Assembly (NCBI GenBank): GCA_004764695.1
Contig: SMSO01000035.1
Span: 680,001-744,000 of the forward strand
Length of the DNA stretch: 64,000 nucleotides
Reading direction: 5' to 3'
Origin: Schizochytrium sp. TIO01
Lineage: Eukaryota; Sar; Bigyra; Thraustochytrida; Thraustochytriidae
The notes beneath the pieces were generated by a model that was not told where the DNA came from, made no database searches, and saw only the letters and a program-made list of their open reading frames with translations. How positions within the stretch are numbered: the stretch's first letter is position 1; each line of letters begins with the position of its first letter. The translations under genes were made by a program, and so were the position numbers. Of the stretch, positions 44,379 to 58,660 are shown piece after piece.

Positions 44379-46457
44379 TTATTTGGCAGTTTCCACAGAG
44401 GTCTTCGCAGCATCCCCATTTCCTGGAGAGGTGCTGTCCTCTACAGAGGTAACATGAGCGGAAGAAGAAGAAGAAGTCTGTGTTTTAGCTGTGTCAGAGC
44501 TTTGACGGTGTTGCTCGGCAGTCTCCTTAAGTCTTGCATCAAGGCGAAGTAACTTCTGGTCTGTGTCCTTGTCAACACCAGTGATGCGAAGTGTCGTGAT
44601 CAGAGTAGGCAAGTCATTCCGTGCATCTATAAGAGCCTTTTCAAGAAGACTATCGCGATCCTTATCGTTTGCAAAGTTGAGACGAGGCGGACGTGTTTTT
44701 GTTGGATCCTTTCGATAATTCTGAATGAGCTTGAGATCAACGACGACAGCGGCTAGGTCCTCTGAGCTGTAAGCTCCGAGATGCACTGTTCGCCGATCAA
44801 CCCAGGCACGCGCTGTCCAGCGGCGGTCTCGCTTGTGCCAGGATACTCCCTTGTAGGCCGAGCTTTGCTTTGGAATTTGGGCGTGAGGACTGCTCGAGCG
44901 ACGACGCTTCTCATCACGATTGGAAAGAAGAGAGACATGAGGGTCAGTCTCTGCACGCTGACGCACCAAACTATTGCTCTGTGAAGTGGATTTGGGGTAA
45001 ACAGCGGCTGAAACGGTTGCTGCGGCGGCAGCTTGAGGATCCGTTTGCGGTTGCTGTGGAAATTGTAAATTGCTGTTGTACGTAGCAAAACGTGGGTATG
45101 AGGGCTGAGGAGGTGGTAAGTTGCCAAAGCCAAAATCTTGATGGTGGTGTTGCTGAAGTGAGGCCCAGCTATAGGCTGCCGCAGGAGCTAGATTGACGTC
45201 GGAAGTTGGCCGTACATAATGTTGTTGAGCAGGCGGCTCAAAGGTGTACTCGGTAGTCTGGTGAGGATACTGTTGATGATTTGAGCCATCATGATGCTGA
45301 AGCATCTCAAAAGTGGCTGCAGAATTTTGTGGTCCCAAAAGGTGACCAGACTTGCTGTTGCTATTGCTATGGCTGCTGGCATTCCTGCTATGGACATTTT
45401 GCTCGTAATTTACGTCAGTCTGTAATTGAGCGTATGGAGAGGCCATTGCAAAATTGTAGTACATTTGACCAGCTGGAGGAATTTGCGGCTGATGATACTG
45501 AGAGTCAAATGATGTACCGCCCAGACCGGAGGAGCTCCTTCCTGATGCATTGTCGTGCTTGTTGAAAGTTCGTGCAGACGCCGTGTGGTGATTATCCTGG
45601 TACATATGTCCATTGGCTTGTTGGTGGACATGTTGAGTTGATGCAGGACCACGCTGCTGCTGATGATGTTGCCCAGGAAGAGAAGGTTGAAAAAAGGCGT
45701 GGGGGTCGCCAGAAGCTCCCGAGGACGATGCAGAAGACCGGAAAGAACCTTGACCAGAGTGTTGGTTGCGATTGACAACACTGCTGGCATTGTGTCCATT
45801 TGGGTATGGGTGCTGAGAGTGCTGAAGATATGATTGTTCGTCATACTCTGGGTTGGAATTTATGTATCCAGATCCACCTCCGTTGGTGTGGTCCCAGGAC
45901 GATGAAGTATGTCCAGGATTATGCAGCGAGGCAAATGGACCCCCATGATCATTCAACGTATTGTCATCCCAAAGCAAGACGCTGCCACCATATGGTGCGC
46001 TGCTGGCCAAGGGGGGTGACATTTTTTCAGCGCCGCTTCTACTCGATAAGTCAGCTGTAGACTGAAGTGGTGTAGACGCTACAGAATAAGAGCTGCTTTT
46101 ATTTCCTTTGTGGTCCGTACTGTCGTCCTTGCTATTTCTGTTGCTGTTATGCGGCGCACGAGAAGAATATGCAGTTGTACTGAGGTCTGAAATTGTTGAA
46201 GAAGATGAAGTAGCTCTGGATGAAGTAGATGAAGAATTCGGGGTGTTTCGTTCACCAAATGACAAAGCACGTTGCACGCTTGAGGCTACACTGTGATGTC
46301 TATTGCTTGGTATGGGTTGAGGAGGTTGAGAGGAGCTTAGAGAGTTGTTTGAAGAGTGCTGCTCGTACTGCAGATCTTGTCGAAGTTGATGTTGTGGTTG
46401 TTGTCGTTGAACTTGTCGATGCTCCCGCTGATTCTCCTCCTTGGACCTCTTTTTCAT
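44379..46457 (-). CDS. AP2-domain transcription factor with long disordered N-terminus
   Basis: 692 residues. A single AP2-like DNA-binding domain lies at about 530-595: A-Y-K-G-V-S-W-H-K-R-D-R-R-W-T-A-R-A-W-V, then R-R-T-V-H-L-G-A-Y-S-S-E-D-L-A-A, the expected three strands and start of the helix. The K-G-V-S-W and R-W-x-A-R signatures of AP2 are intact. The first 520 residues are Q-, S-, N-, H- and P-rich and probably disordered, as in activators. The C-terminal 90 residues include a helical segment and a serine run. It is presumed nuclear and sequence-specific; targets are unknown. The ATG at 46455-46457 is the first in frame. Confidence 0.9.
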   Translation of the reverse strand: MKKRSKEENQREHRQVQRQQPQHQLRQDLQYEQHSSNNSLSSSQPPQPIPSNRHHSVASSVQRALSFGERNTPNSSSTSSRATSSSSTISDLSTTAYSSRAPHNSNRNSKDDSTDHKGNKSSSYSVASTPLQSTADLSSRSGAEKMSPPLASSAPYGGSVLLWDDNTLNDHGGPFASLHNPGHTSSSWDHTNGGGSGYINSNPEYDEQSYLQHSQHPYPNGHNASSVVNRNQHSGQGSFRSSASSSGASGDPHAFFQPSLPGQHHQQQRGPASTQHVHQQANGHMYQDNHHTASARTFNKHDNASGRSSSGLGGTSFDSQYHQPQIPPAGQMYYNFAMASPYAQLQTDVNYEQNVHSRNASSHSNSNSKSGHLLGPQNSAATFEMLQHHDGSNHQQYPHQTTEYTFEPPAQQHYVRPTSDVNLAPAAAYSWASLQQHHHQDFGFGNLPPPQPSYPRFATYNSNLQFPQQPQTDPQAAAAATVSAAVYPKSTSQSNSLVRQRAETDPHVSLLSNRDEKRRRSSSPHAQIPKQSSAYKGVSWHKRDRRWTARAWVDRRTVHLGAYSSEDLAAVVVDLKLIQNYRKDPTKTRPPRLNFANDKDRDSLLEKALIDARNDLPTLITTLRITGVDKDTDQKLLRLDARLKETAEQHRQSSDTAKTQTSSSSSAHVTSVEDSTSPGNGDAAKTSVETAK

Positions 46458-49400
46458 GAAAGGATTACCAGGTATTTGCAGGTTTGTTGGGTAATCCTGA
46501 TGTCTGCCGTGGGCCGACCAAAAGGTGATTGTAGGCGACTGAGGATTGTCAACAAGGCATTGGTCACTTGTAGCGTTGTGGGATGGGAGAAACAGCTTGC
46601 TTGAGCTATTGTGAACTCAATAAAGCTGGTGCGGTATACAGCTTTGGCTTTGATATCCGCGGTATTTGGCGAGTGACTTGTGGGCGAGGTTTCCTTGCTC
46701 GCAAGCCTCTGACTTAAGTCTCTGAGAAGCTTACTTTCTTGTGTAAGCTGCTTGGGACCTGCGAGGGTTAAGGGTTTGCGTTGGGGCAAGTCTGAGCGAC
46801 TGATTCTTGTTCGCTCGGTGCTTGTTGTCTTGTCTTCCTTTGCTTTGGGGTTTGTTTTGTTTGGGCCAAAGGTTGGACACCGGCAGCTCAGGGGTTTGCT
46901 GAGCTATCACAAGATGCCCCGCCAAACCAGGTTATTGCGGTGTGGCACCAGTGCAAGCTACAACAATACTTTATGAGAAGAGTTTTGTTGATCGTAGAAT
47001 TGATCGATCGATTGTTGTCTGCTTGACTCTGTTCTCTTCTCCCTTTTGATTTCCTTTCTTTTGGACGCCATGATTATTCTTCCTTGCTTTCTTCCTCCTT
47101 TTGGAAAATTACTTATATTTATTCTATAATAAAATAAAAATAATAAGTCTTTTCTCTCCTTCATCACCATCCTCTCATCATCTTTCCCTCCAAAATCTGG
47201 CTTCTTATTCATTAATTCTTTCTTTTTTCAGACTCAATAAATTTGTCATAACCATTGTATATATAATAATATGAAGAATAAATAATCATAATAGGCATTA
47301 ATAAAAAGAGAAAAGAAAAAGGAGATCAGAAAGGGAAGGTATTTTTACTGCCAGCGAATGGGGGCTCTGATATGGGCATACCATGTAGGCTTCGTCAGTG
47401 GGATTACTCCTAGCCAAAACAATTAACAACCATTTGTTTTGCATGTGATACTTTTATTTTCACTTTTCATACCGATACAGCTTGTCAATTGAAATCGACA
47501 AGACTTGAGATGGAGCATCCTCGTACAATTAATTCCCTCACGCTACGAAAATAAAATGCATATATGCTCTACGTTGTAAACATAGAATATTTTTATTTTT
47601 ATTTTTAAATAAAAGAATACGGAGGAAGGAAAGCGGGCTGTCCCGCTCTCTGGGCAAATGGCTTTTCGACCGCGGTGTCTCTGCTGCCGACTTTTTTATT
47701 TTTTATTTTATTTTAAATATTAATGTATATAATATCATGTGCGACAAAATATACTGCATAAACATATATAAAACGTTTTTTATATTAAAAGTTTTAGAGG
47801 CCATTCCATTTTTTCATTTTAAAAGTAGATGGTCCTCCATGGCTATACATATATTCAAAATTTAAAAAAAAAAATAAGAATAAGGAAAGCGACAACAGGA
47901 AAAACCAGACCTCCTGAGAGTTTTTTTTCTTTAAATGTTCTTCAAACAGACGATTTATTGCTCCTTGTACTGGCTGCATTTTCATTGATTTAAAATATAC
48001 TATATTCCTTTCTAAAATAAAAGTTATATATACATAGTCTAAGGTAGAAAAGGAAAGGGAAGAGATGAAAATAAAAGAAAAGAAAATAAAAGAAAGAGAA
48101 ATTCGTTCACTGCGAATCAGTATTTCTTTGAAGTAGGGAAACAAAAAGCAACTCGAGTCAATGCGAATCAAACGTCGATGACCTGGCTTCCGCGGCGCTC
48201 CACTCACGCTCTCTCTTCTCTCTTTCTCAGCCTCTCTCTTTCCCTCCGCTATCACTTCCTCTTTCCAATGAGCAATGAAACCAAACAATCTTTGCAGCTC
48301 TCTTCTCGCTCAGCCCTCGATACATTTGCATATCGAGGAAGTAAACAGCGCACTTAAGTCATACACTACGGTGCGTATTCAGAATCAGAACCGGAAGAGA
48401 CGCTCGTGGGCCCAAACGAAGCGAAGGAAACTCCAACCCAAACACCCAGACAGAACGAGGCAGGCACGCGCGAAGAGCTTGAAGACTGAGGACCTGGCTC
48501 ACTCACTGCTGAGACAGCCGACGCTCTCTCTGTTATGGGATCGCAGTCAGGTCGCTACTCCACTAGATTGGTTGATCATGCGTCGAAACGATGGATGCTC
48601 ATGGCGCTTGAGTTAAGAGTGCCGAGAGCAAAGAAGAACTGTTCAACGTAACTCGGGAAAGGGAAGGGAAAGAAAGACTGCCTGTCTGTCTGTATGTCTG
48701 ACGGCCTGCGATTTGTCTAAAGTTGCTCGATAAATTGCTCGATTATGCATGTTGAAGTAATACGGGAAGGTCATTTGGCAAAGCAATATGGGGTGGAGCT
48801 TGAGGATTACTGTTATTATCAATCTTTTTTTTTTTTTTTTTTTTTTTTTAAGAAAAAAGGAAAAAGAAAGCAGAAACGGGAGTTTTTGATCACTCATTCT
48901 CTTTGTGATTGCCAAATGCTGATTGAGTGATGATGTTCTAACAATAGTACCCTCCCTACACAGAAGAAAGACTCGCATGTATTATTCTTTCTTTCTTTCT
49001 TTCTTTCTTAATTAATTAGAAATAAATATAAGCAAGTACCTTTAAATTAAAGAAGAGTTGAGAAAAGCATAATAAGAGCGGTCAAAGAAAGAAGAAAAGA
49101 AAGAAAGAAAAAGGTAAAACATAACAAATTGTCGTAATATTTCATGATATCGCTCTGGCTCATATTTGCTTTTTTCTTTAACCCGTTTAGAATAATTATT
49201 AATACAAACGAAAACAAACGAAAACAAAAGGGAGCTTTTATAAGAAGGACCTGAAGAGGGGAAACGGTATTTTCTCTCACCGCTTTCTCATAAGCGGTTC
49301 TTCGCACAGCGTAGCTATTGGTTGGTGCCAGCTAGCTGCCGGCGGAGGCATCAGACGCGGAAGAGTTGCCTGACTTTTGCGAGCTGAGTACATGGCTGCT

Positions 49401-50200
49401 CGATGCCCATTGTCTGCAGCGACGCATATCCCTCGAGGCACTCCTAGCAAGCAAACTAAGGCACGTGAAACTGAGGTCTCGTCTCCGCCAGGCCTGTGAG
49501 AGCGGGTAGGCATAGGTAGGTAGGTACACAGTAGTGTGCGGGTAGATATGAGAAAGGACTTTTTCTTTTTCTTTTTCTTTTTCTTTATCCAAGTAAATAA
49601 AGAAAGTAAGCGACAGGGTTTTAGGAATAATAATCAATCAATAGCCTCTGACTGTGAGATCGCTTTCCAAGCTAGCAGCGAATAGGCCATCTCCTCTTTC
49701 TTCGCTGGCTGACGTCTGAGTTGATTTGCTGCTAATTAGTCAGCTCTCTTGTTTGTATTTGTACGCTTCTTAGGCAGATTATCCATCCCTACCCAGTGTG
49801 GACTGTTCCACTCATTCATCTCAGACATCTCAACAAACATCGGCAATTGATCGGAAAGGAGACTTCTCTCACTCACTCACTCACTCACTCATGTCTTGGG
49901 CAGTCCAGGCATCGATGAGCAAGCAAGCTCTACTAAACTCGATCACCGCCTTCTTCTCCCTTGTGCGACCACAGCGCGCGAATGGACTCCCGACCACACG
50001 GTGCAGAGCAGAGCAGAGCAGAGCAGAGTGCAGAAGCATCACTAATGCCTTCACAGTTGCCCTCGCATGGCTGCAGTGCAGCCTAGTTGCCCCGAGCAAG
50101 CAATCGAGAGTGAGCGAGAGTGGGAACTCGCTCCAGGATGATGATATCATGGGTTGAATATGGTTGAGCATATCTGTAATCTTTGATTGTTATTCATAAT
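46458..50200. other. Gene desert, upstream of AP2 gene
   Basis: The first several hundred bases are the probable AP2 promoter and 5' untranslated region. Beyond that the DNA is AT-rich, with T and A runs (for example 48824-48849), (TTCT)n at 48987-49010 and (CTTTTT)n at 49558-49586. The segment 48260-48620 is GC-richer, with a 113-codon frame (48275-48616) of basic random composition. No gene is accepted. Confidence 0.5.
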
Positions 50201-50280
50201 TCATTCACTCACTCACTCACTCACTCACTCACTCACTCACTCACTCACTCGCTCACTCACTCGCTCGCTCACTCACTCAT
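50201..50280. repeat. (CACT)n microsatellite with CGCT variants
   Basis: About nineteen tetranucleotide units, mostly CACT with interspersed CGCT, all in the same 4-bp register. A shorter related array is at 49868-49892. Confidence 0.9.
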
Positions 50281-53200
50281 GTTTGAATGAATCATTCACT
50301 CACTCTCGCATTCACGGTGGCCAATTCTGAGCCTGGATAAGGCCATCGTCCACGACTCGCAGGCGCACTAAGCTAACGCAGCAGTAGAACTCATCAACTG
50401 CTCCTAGGACCACACGGCAGAAACATGGCCTAGGGCGCACTTCTTCACTCAGGCAAGCTCGAAGGTCGATCTCCTTGTCCACTGATCAACCGACCGAATG
50501 CCACTGAGTTCGTTCTGCCTGGAGAGACCTATCTCGATTTCCAGACTTAAAGGGAATCAAGCTATGGGCAAACAAGCAAGCAATCTAAGCTGCTCTCTCC
50601 GTGAGTACTCAGGGGAAGTTTGTATCCTGAATGGAAGACAACTCCCTCGAATACCTGCGGATACACCACCAAACGTCAACTTGACGCAATCGTTCAGCAA
50701 TGAAAAAGATAGGCAAGAAAACCGATTCCATAATACCGCTTAGGCAGGACTTAGGCAGGGCGAAGAAAGGATCGACACAAACATACTCGACCACTGATAA
50801 AGTAAAATGAGCTGCAGCTCAAGCGAAATACAAAAATATTAGTGCTACCTTAACTTTGAAAAGTGGGTGGACTCAGGCGAAGGAAGCAAGCAGGTCAACT
50901 TCTTAAACCATTCTTCAAGCTACAGCTCCAGGCCAGAAAGCTGATAACTGTAGGAGGCGCACTATCTTCAGCGATGTCTCACCTGAAGTACACGCATATC
51001 ATTATTTCAGGTCGTACATGCCAGAGTCGAGAGGGCATCAAACACCGTCTTCAGCATTTTCTCCTGCTCAATATGAAAGAAAGTATTTCCATTGTCTTTA
51101 AATCAGTTAATGCATGATGACTACTGTAACAGATGCACTTGAGACGATTTCTATGCAAGTTTTCAGAACATGGTGAAGTGAACAATGAAATCAAGATACG
51201 CTTCATTCTAATTGCAAGTCTGTCCAATCTATTATCTAAATAATAGTAATGATAATAATAGAATATAATAATTTTAAATCACCTTTCCTCTCTCTACGCG
51301 AATGCAGTCATTTAGACTTTTAAAAATTTACCCAATTATTTTTTGATATAATTTTAATGAAAAAACTGGAGGGTTCCCTTGGGTATCTTCTTCTCTAACA
51401 ATATACCACAAATACACACTACACCACTATTCATTTCCATCCCGCACTAAGTTTGATTATGTATCCCTCTAAACAAAAAAAGTGCAAAGTCGACGTATTT
51501 GGTTAAGCTGTGGATTTTGTGTGTTTGTCTCATATAAAAAACTGGGTATCCCACATAGGATTACTGCGGTATAAGAGGTGAAGAATTTGTGGAAGCTATG
51601 AAAGAAAGCACACCTCTGCAATAAATAAATAATATTAAACCTTGGCTTTAAAAACAGTCTTTGAATAGAAATGTGCTCCGAAACATTTACTACCTAAAAT
51701 ACGATCTTTTGAAAGAATTTAAAAAAAAAAAAAATGAGAAAATGAAATTGGAATCTTTAGAACAGTAGAATTGAAAGAAAAAAAATGGAAAAGGACCGGT
51801 ACTTTAAAGAAAAGAGCCATTGGCACGCGGGTAAAATGCTGCCACGAGAAGTAAAAGAAAGAGACAGCAAACGATGATTTCCTTTATAGCCGACTAATAA
51901 AATGTGTTTGTCGTTTATATATAAATGTCTTATAAATGTCTTGGACTGCGCGGGCACTGGTAAAGGCGACGGCTTGGGGGCTGATTAGTTGGGTGCACAA
52001 ATAAAATGTTCGTTTGAAGATATATCGTGGAAAGCTCACAGGCCAGCGAAAATGTTCGAAAACCTTTTGATCACATTTAATTTTAATATTGAACATGTAC
52101 AGAAATAGCCCCCATAGTGTTATATTGATTTTCGGGTTGCCGGGACGATTGTACTTTACTTCACTCTTATCTCTCATCCAATCCTATTTTGAATGTAGAT
52201 ATTGCCATTATTAAAGAGAAATTTCCTTCTTTATCTAATTTCTTTAAAAGAAAAAGAAAGAAAGAAAGAAAGAAAAGTATGTTTAAAAAAATGAGAGAGA
52301 GAGAGAGTTTAATAAATTTGAGCTGTATAATTCACATTTAAAGATAAGCATATTTTATTTAAAATTCTTCGCATTTATCAGATTTAGTGCGCACGCGCAA
52401 TAACAGCGCGGCCTATATTGATTCTATAAATTGCATTCCTAAAGTGGTATCATATAGATGTTTGAGGCAATTCTAGGTATAGCGTTATATTAATAAAAAT
52501 AAAATAAACATATTAACTCTTGTACGTTGCATCAAATTAATGCATCATTGAGTTTCTCTATTATAAAGGCTTGTAAAGAAGAGCACGAAGATGTAACGCA
52601 GACCACACCATAGTATTCCGTATTTCAAAGAATGAAAATATCCAATCAAGCAATTCGATTTCAGTCAACAACTCAATAAACTGTTTACAAACGAGAAAAC
52701 TAGTTCTAGTCCGATGCTAAGAACGCAAAGAAACGGCAAGGAAGATAAAACTGGGCAGATAGGATTTACTGCTTCAGCAATGGTACTTCTGATGAGCAAG
52801 AGCAAGAGCAAGTGCGCCAGTGAGCGTGATTAATGCTTACGAATTCGATAATCTTCCATCATACGTGCAGTTTTATCCTGCTGCCATCTTCCTGCTGTTT
52901 TATTTCCTTATTCACTCTATTAAAATATACTCAATGCTGGATTATGATTGAGTCAATTTGATTGATTGATTGATTGATTGATTGACTCTTCAGAAGAAAG
53001 CCCACACATCTGATCTTATGGACTGGGTTTTTGCTTCATCGTCAAGCTCACCGCTCTGTTACCTGCAGTCCAAGTCAGTTGAGCGCGCTCTTGCGAGTAT
53101 TGTCTGTAGCTTGCTGGGAAGGATGCCTCACTTCATTCGGGTGAATGGCCGAATGCCTGGTTACTGCACTGACTGGCCAACTTGCGTGTTTCCGTGCAGC

Positions 53201-56200
53201 TTACCGAACATGTCTCAAATTAGAATAGCTGTTACACACACCCTCCAAAGCCAAATGCTTACGACACGCATACACGTAGTATTTCTGCTGCTTTCCCTTT
53301 GAATGGGCGACGCTTTAGAAGCTTTAAAAGCACTGCAAAATCAGGTAGGCTGGCGGATTGGTAGACACACAGACAAACTTCAAAGGGCCCTACTGACCCT
53401 CTTCCTCTTCGAGGCAGAGTCGGTTATGAATAAATGAATACACAAACAAACAAAGTACAAATAGATTAGTTAAAGATATCAATAGAATCGCGAAGAAACG
53501 TCGGTTTTCCGCGCCTCGCCTTTCGATCAGTCGTAGCATTAAGGCCCTACACTCGTCGAGAGAAATGCTGGCCGACTGAAGTTTGGGAAAGAGGAATTTG
53601 AAGTTGCGAACCTCGCCACTCGGAGTCTACTCTCGACAGGTCAGTCTAGGGCCACCCATTCCCCGCGTGCCCATTAGCGGGACGTAGTGCAGGCAGGAAA
53701 TCGCGTTCTTGCGCCAACTTGCGACGCTGAGAAGTGCCTTTTGGGAAAGCTATCTTCCCGGCGAGCTTACGAAGGCGCGTTCACTTGGGCCAAACGTAAC
53801 GGGCCAAATGTTACGAATGAAGAGGAGATGAGAAAGGCGAAGGAGCGTTCTATAGAATCGCTTTCTTTTCTATTGTGATATAATGTAACTAGTAGCATGA
53901 TAAACAGACCATTCTGGTATTTTGTCATATTTTAAATTCACAACTACAGAGTATAATCCTTTCAAAAAAAGTTTTTAAAGTTTCTTGAAAGAGGTAAAAA
54001 CGTTTGATTAAAAAAAAATCTATGATTGTTTTATCTTCCGGAGAGCTCAATATACATAAAAGTATAGAACATGCAACAATCTACATGCTAGCTTTTCATT
54101 TTTTAACTTGAGAAAATCATTTTATTTTTTATTTTATAAAGTCTAGTTCAACATAGATAATAAGACAAAGGTAAAATGCGAAAAAGAGATAGGTAGAGAT
54201 GAATGACGTACCTATAGGGACCAACTGTTTCCCTCATCATCTTCCTCCAGCTTTTGCTTCTTCTTTCAACTCGGTGAAGAAAATGAAGAAAGAAAAATAT
54301 TCATTTCAAAGAAAAGCACTTCACGAAGTTCTCAGGCATCGTGGCGTCTAGCGCCTTTTGTTTGAGTTCAAATGCGTCGGAACCCAAGCTCTGCACGCGG
54401 GAAAGAGTCGGAGGGGGAACAGGGGCAATCTCCTGTCACTCTCGGCAGCAAGTAGGTAGGCAACATGCAGCCCCCTTCCTATCTCATCCCCGAATCACTC
54501 TCAAAGTTGATTCAATTGTCTGCTCACTCATTCATTCATTCATTCATTTATTCACTCACTCAATACTTCCTTCATGCATTTATTCATATGCCTACACCAG
54601 TGAAGTTCTCTCTCAAAAACAACACTCGATTACACAGAGCACAAGGGGGAAAGATGAGGTGGCTGCCAAATGAATGGATCAGTGAAGATTGGACGACCTG
54701 CCTTATTTTCGTTCGGCAAAACCCTCCGATGTTGCGCAGGGATGGGAGCCTGGCAGTCCACTCGCACTTCTCTCCCTCCACCTCTGCGATGAGTACTACC
54801 GATCGACTCACTGACTCGCCGCCTGACTGGCTCTGGACCTCCCAGATTTGGCCAAGAAGAGCTCTCTACCCATTGATTGCTGTCTATGTATTGTACCCTG
54901 GAAAAATTCCGTTTTAGTTTTATCTTGAACACGCAAAGGGCGAAATAAATAAACAAACAAACAAACAAATAAACGAACAACTTCAAGAGAATAAACTAAA
55001 ATTTCACTAAAAGAAAATCAAATATGAGCGTATGAAGAATGAGAGCTGGTCAATAAATGAGTAGAAAAATATGTGTTGAATAAATAGCACTTAGTTTAAA
55101 ATGAAAAGCAGTCGATCATTCTGTGTTGCATTCCATGCAGCCTGCTGTATCGGCCCCGTATTCAGTACACCACGGCAGTCTACTGTGTTGTTGTGCTTTT
55201 TGCAGGTTTATGACTTTGAAAGTTTTAACACTATTCGTACCTATGCCTACCTATATAGTTTCTTTCCACTTTCTTTCTTTTCTTTTGCCTGACTGACAAA
55301 GAAGAGGATATAATAATAAGAAATAAGAAAGAATGTATAAATTAACGGAGAGAGGGCTCTTCGGGTTCTGAGCTGATAGGCGAGTAAATAACGTGTGCCA
55401 TTAAATTCACCAGCACCAGTACGTCCATTCACTAAGTGCTCAGAGCAGCGTCGGTGGAGCGAGGGCACACGAGACGAGACGAGAAGAGACAAAACTAAGT
55501 GGCCGTAAAATCGACTTATAATTGACTTTTGCAATGTTCACAGAGACCTGTAACTATTCAAGAACAGGAAAAGAGAGCTTAGCGAGGGAGGAAAATAACA
55601 GAAAATAACTGTCAATTAATTATCCATGAGCTTACCATGATTGATTTCCTCTGTATGTTCCTGCATTCAGAACCGCGGTGAGTGGAGTAATTGTTTTACT
55701 AAACTCATTGCCAGCAACAATTATCCATGAATAATTAGCCGTGTGTTCTGGCGGGGCAGGTTTATCAATTATCAATGGCTTTCTTGTCGATCGAAATCAA
55801 GCCTAGGGTACAGTAGGTATCTCGTATATAAATGCACGGGTTTCGGGTTCTAATGATTATAATTATAATATAACATTGATATGAACTTTTTATTTGTTCG
55901 AAGAAATGAGCGCACAGATTAAAAATTAAATTTAAAAAAAAAAATGTTTTCATCTTAAATAATGAGTTTTAAGAAGATGGTAAACAACCGTGAATAAAAC
56001 AGCACAGGCATACGAAATGGTCAAATGAGCTTACGAGAAGCCACGAGTAGATAGACACGAGTTCCCTCACTATATGCGTCTAGCAAACTGTACGGCGCTT
56101 CAACCTTCTGCCGGTTCTCGATTGGATACCTGTATGAAGGTTGCTGCTGCTAGCTTCTTTTTGGTCTTGTCCTCTTCTGTTTTCAGTGCTGTTAAAACGC

Positions 56201-56700
56201 TATACTACAACATATGAGGGCAAAAATATAAACATTATGTTGGTGCAGCTCTTCTTTTTGTTTTGTTTTAGTTCTTTTTTTTTTGTCTACTTTGTTCGAA
56301 TTTCATGTTCAACATAATTGTTATTGGAGTCAACATATATTTAGCCCTATATGAAACTTAGAATAGCAGCTGGTAGCATTATTATCAAAGCTATATGCGA
56401 AGGCGAGGTCCTTTGCATAGAGGACTAAGTATGAGCTTGGATATTGAAGGAACTGGGTTTTCGCATTTACAGGATTAACTTTATCAAAGACGTTCTAATC
56501 TTCACCTGTCACAACAACAGTATTCCTAGAAAATGGGCGTTCTCTCTTCTTGCAAGGGTATCTAGGTACCTGGGTGCCTAGTAGATCAGATTCACCCACT
56601 CACCGACGAAGGAGTGGTCATCGTTCTGGCTTGAGTTTTCACCCAAGCTGAAAGAGTTTAACTTCTTAGCTCCGGCTGATGATGGTGGCGAACAAGATAG
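50281..56700. other. Gene desert, central part
   Basis: No supported gene. Arrays of period 4 occur at 52256-52275 (AAAG), 52959-52985 (GATT), 54527-54562 (CATT and CACT) and 54940-54978 (AAAC). Frames such as 52982-53302 and 54465-54917 lack ATG context, family motifs or codon structure that would support them. Confidence 0.5.
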
Positions 56701-58660
56701 AGCAAAGGAAATAGAAGAAGCCTGCCAGCTCGATGGGCCAAGGTCTAAGTAGCGCCACGCTAACAACTCCCTCACTCACGCACCAACTCACTAGTAGAGG
56801 TGGGTGGGTGGGTTGGTGGGCGCCTTGTCGGTTTTCGAGATACAGCTCCTTCCCTCCAGCGCTGCCCTGCGGAATCATGCATCCGCGACGATGGACTCAC
56901 CTCGCCGCTGGCTGATCAAGAGCAACTTTCCTGCTTGCTTCTCTGCCCGCGTGGTTCCCGGCTGCCTACTTTCTGCGTGCGTGAGCGAGTGAGTGAGTGA
57001 GTGAGTGAGTGAGCGAGTGATACAAGCAGGCCTCGCTTCGTTGGCTAGCCATGGCCATGGCTGTCTGTCTGTCTGCCTGTCTGCCTGGTCACCTGGCCTT
57101 GCCCTCACTCGCTTTACCTGCCTGCCGCTCGCAAGTGTCACCTGGCCCTGACTCGAACGGGCCGCGAAGGCTGTTACAAAGCCCGATCCCTGACCAGTAC
57201 GGGCACGGGCAATTTGCCCTTCTCTAGGCCTCGCTCAGGCAGCTGGCACGCCATCTGTGAACTAATCGCGAATCGAGCGCTTCGAGCTTATTACAAATAG
57301 TCGCCACTTCTTCTCGCAGAGCAGAGTCAGACTGAGGCAGCTAACCCACTCTTCGAAGCTGCCCTTTGGAGAACGTGCTTGCTTGGGTACAGCAGTCGCT
57401 CCACTGCATCGCCCAAACTACCAGTAGAGAGGTAGGACCTAGCTAGGCAGTGCGTACCTGCTATTGACTAAGGCTGTCAAAGAGGTAGGTCCATCAAATG
57501 AAATTGTCGTGTTGATAAGCGCCGGCACACAAAAAGGCGGTAAGTACTACGATAAAACATTGAGATCTCGCTCGCTTCAATTGTTTTGTCAATCAGATCA
57601 GTCCCTGTAGGTAGTAGGTAGGTATGACGTACCACGTTCTCTCGTTCTTCAAAGTTCGTTTCACAAGGGGTAGCAGACAGATGTTGAAAGTCTTAGATTA
57701 GAGCCTAGGCGCCTACCTCATAGAAAAAAGAAAGCCAGAAGACGTACGTTGATCTTTTCTTTGCTTGTCCATTCACGCGCCCTCTCTCTGTCTCTATCTA
57801 TCTCTCTGTGTGTCGTTCACTCGCAGCTTTCAGCGACCGAACACGACGGAACTCGTGAAGGAGTTGCAAAGAGCGACCCGTGTTGGAATCAAGTTCGCAG
57901 TTGATTGATTTCATCTCATCTCATCTCGTCTCATCGTCTCATCTCGTCTCACCTCATCAAGTCGCTCTCTCTCTTTTCTAAGGTTCTGTTTTTTCAAATC
58001 AAATAAACAACTTCAGACAGACAATACTATGCAAACAAATCTGCGGCACGAATCGACGCTGAAACTATCACTTCCCTGCGGCACGAGCGTGTCGGAGAGG
58101 TTTCTCCGCCGCGTCTCCACCCACACTACGCTGACTACCTGTACTACAAGGGGGGGTGCGCTCCCACACAGGAATCGGGATGCTGGTTCGAACTATCGAC
58201 TCCTACGAGGTAGGTAGGTACCTAGCTAGCTACTGATAAAACGCCCTTATCACTTGCAGTTGCAGGTACCTAGGCAACTGTTTTTTTCTTCCTGGCACTT
58301 AGTGGTTATGGTATGCACCTATCTACCTACTAACTTGCTCATCTATTCATTTATCTCTTTTTACTTATTTAGGTAGTTAGGTCAGTTGGAAATCCTCGGA
58401 TGAGCGGCAGTCAGGCTTCGCTCGCTTTGCTTGTAGTAACTTGGCTTCGAACCCTTCCTCCAAGCCTGACCGTTCCCGTCATTTCTATCATGTTCATCTG
58501 ATTCAGCTCGTGAAAGGCGCCGTCGTAGACACCGAAGAAGAAGTCGCCACGAGAATATGCAATAACTTCGCTTTTCAAGGCAACCCCTTCAAATCCGTCA
58601 TCCATTTGAAAACAAATCTGGTCCCTGAGCATACAGTTGAAAAGGCAAAGAAGGCCCTGC
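56701..58660. other. GC-richer desert segment with simple repeats
   Basis: It contains GGTG-rich DNA at 56800-56822, (GAGT)n at 56980-57020, (CTGT)n at 57060-57086 and a period-5 (CTCAT)-like array at 57909-57958. A plus-strand frame 58381-58665 is open for 95 codons without a methionine and ends just before the following repeat; its composition is protein-like but unassignable. Confidence 0.5.
56980..57020. repeat. (GAGT)n microsatellite
   Basis: About ten units of GAGT with GAGC variants at both ends in register. Confidence 0.9.
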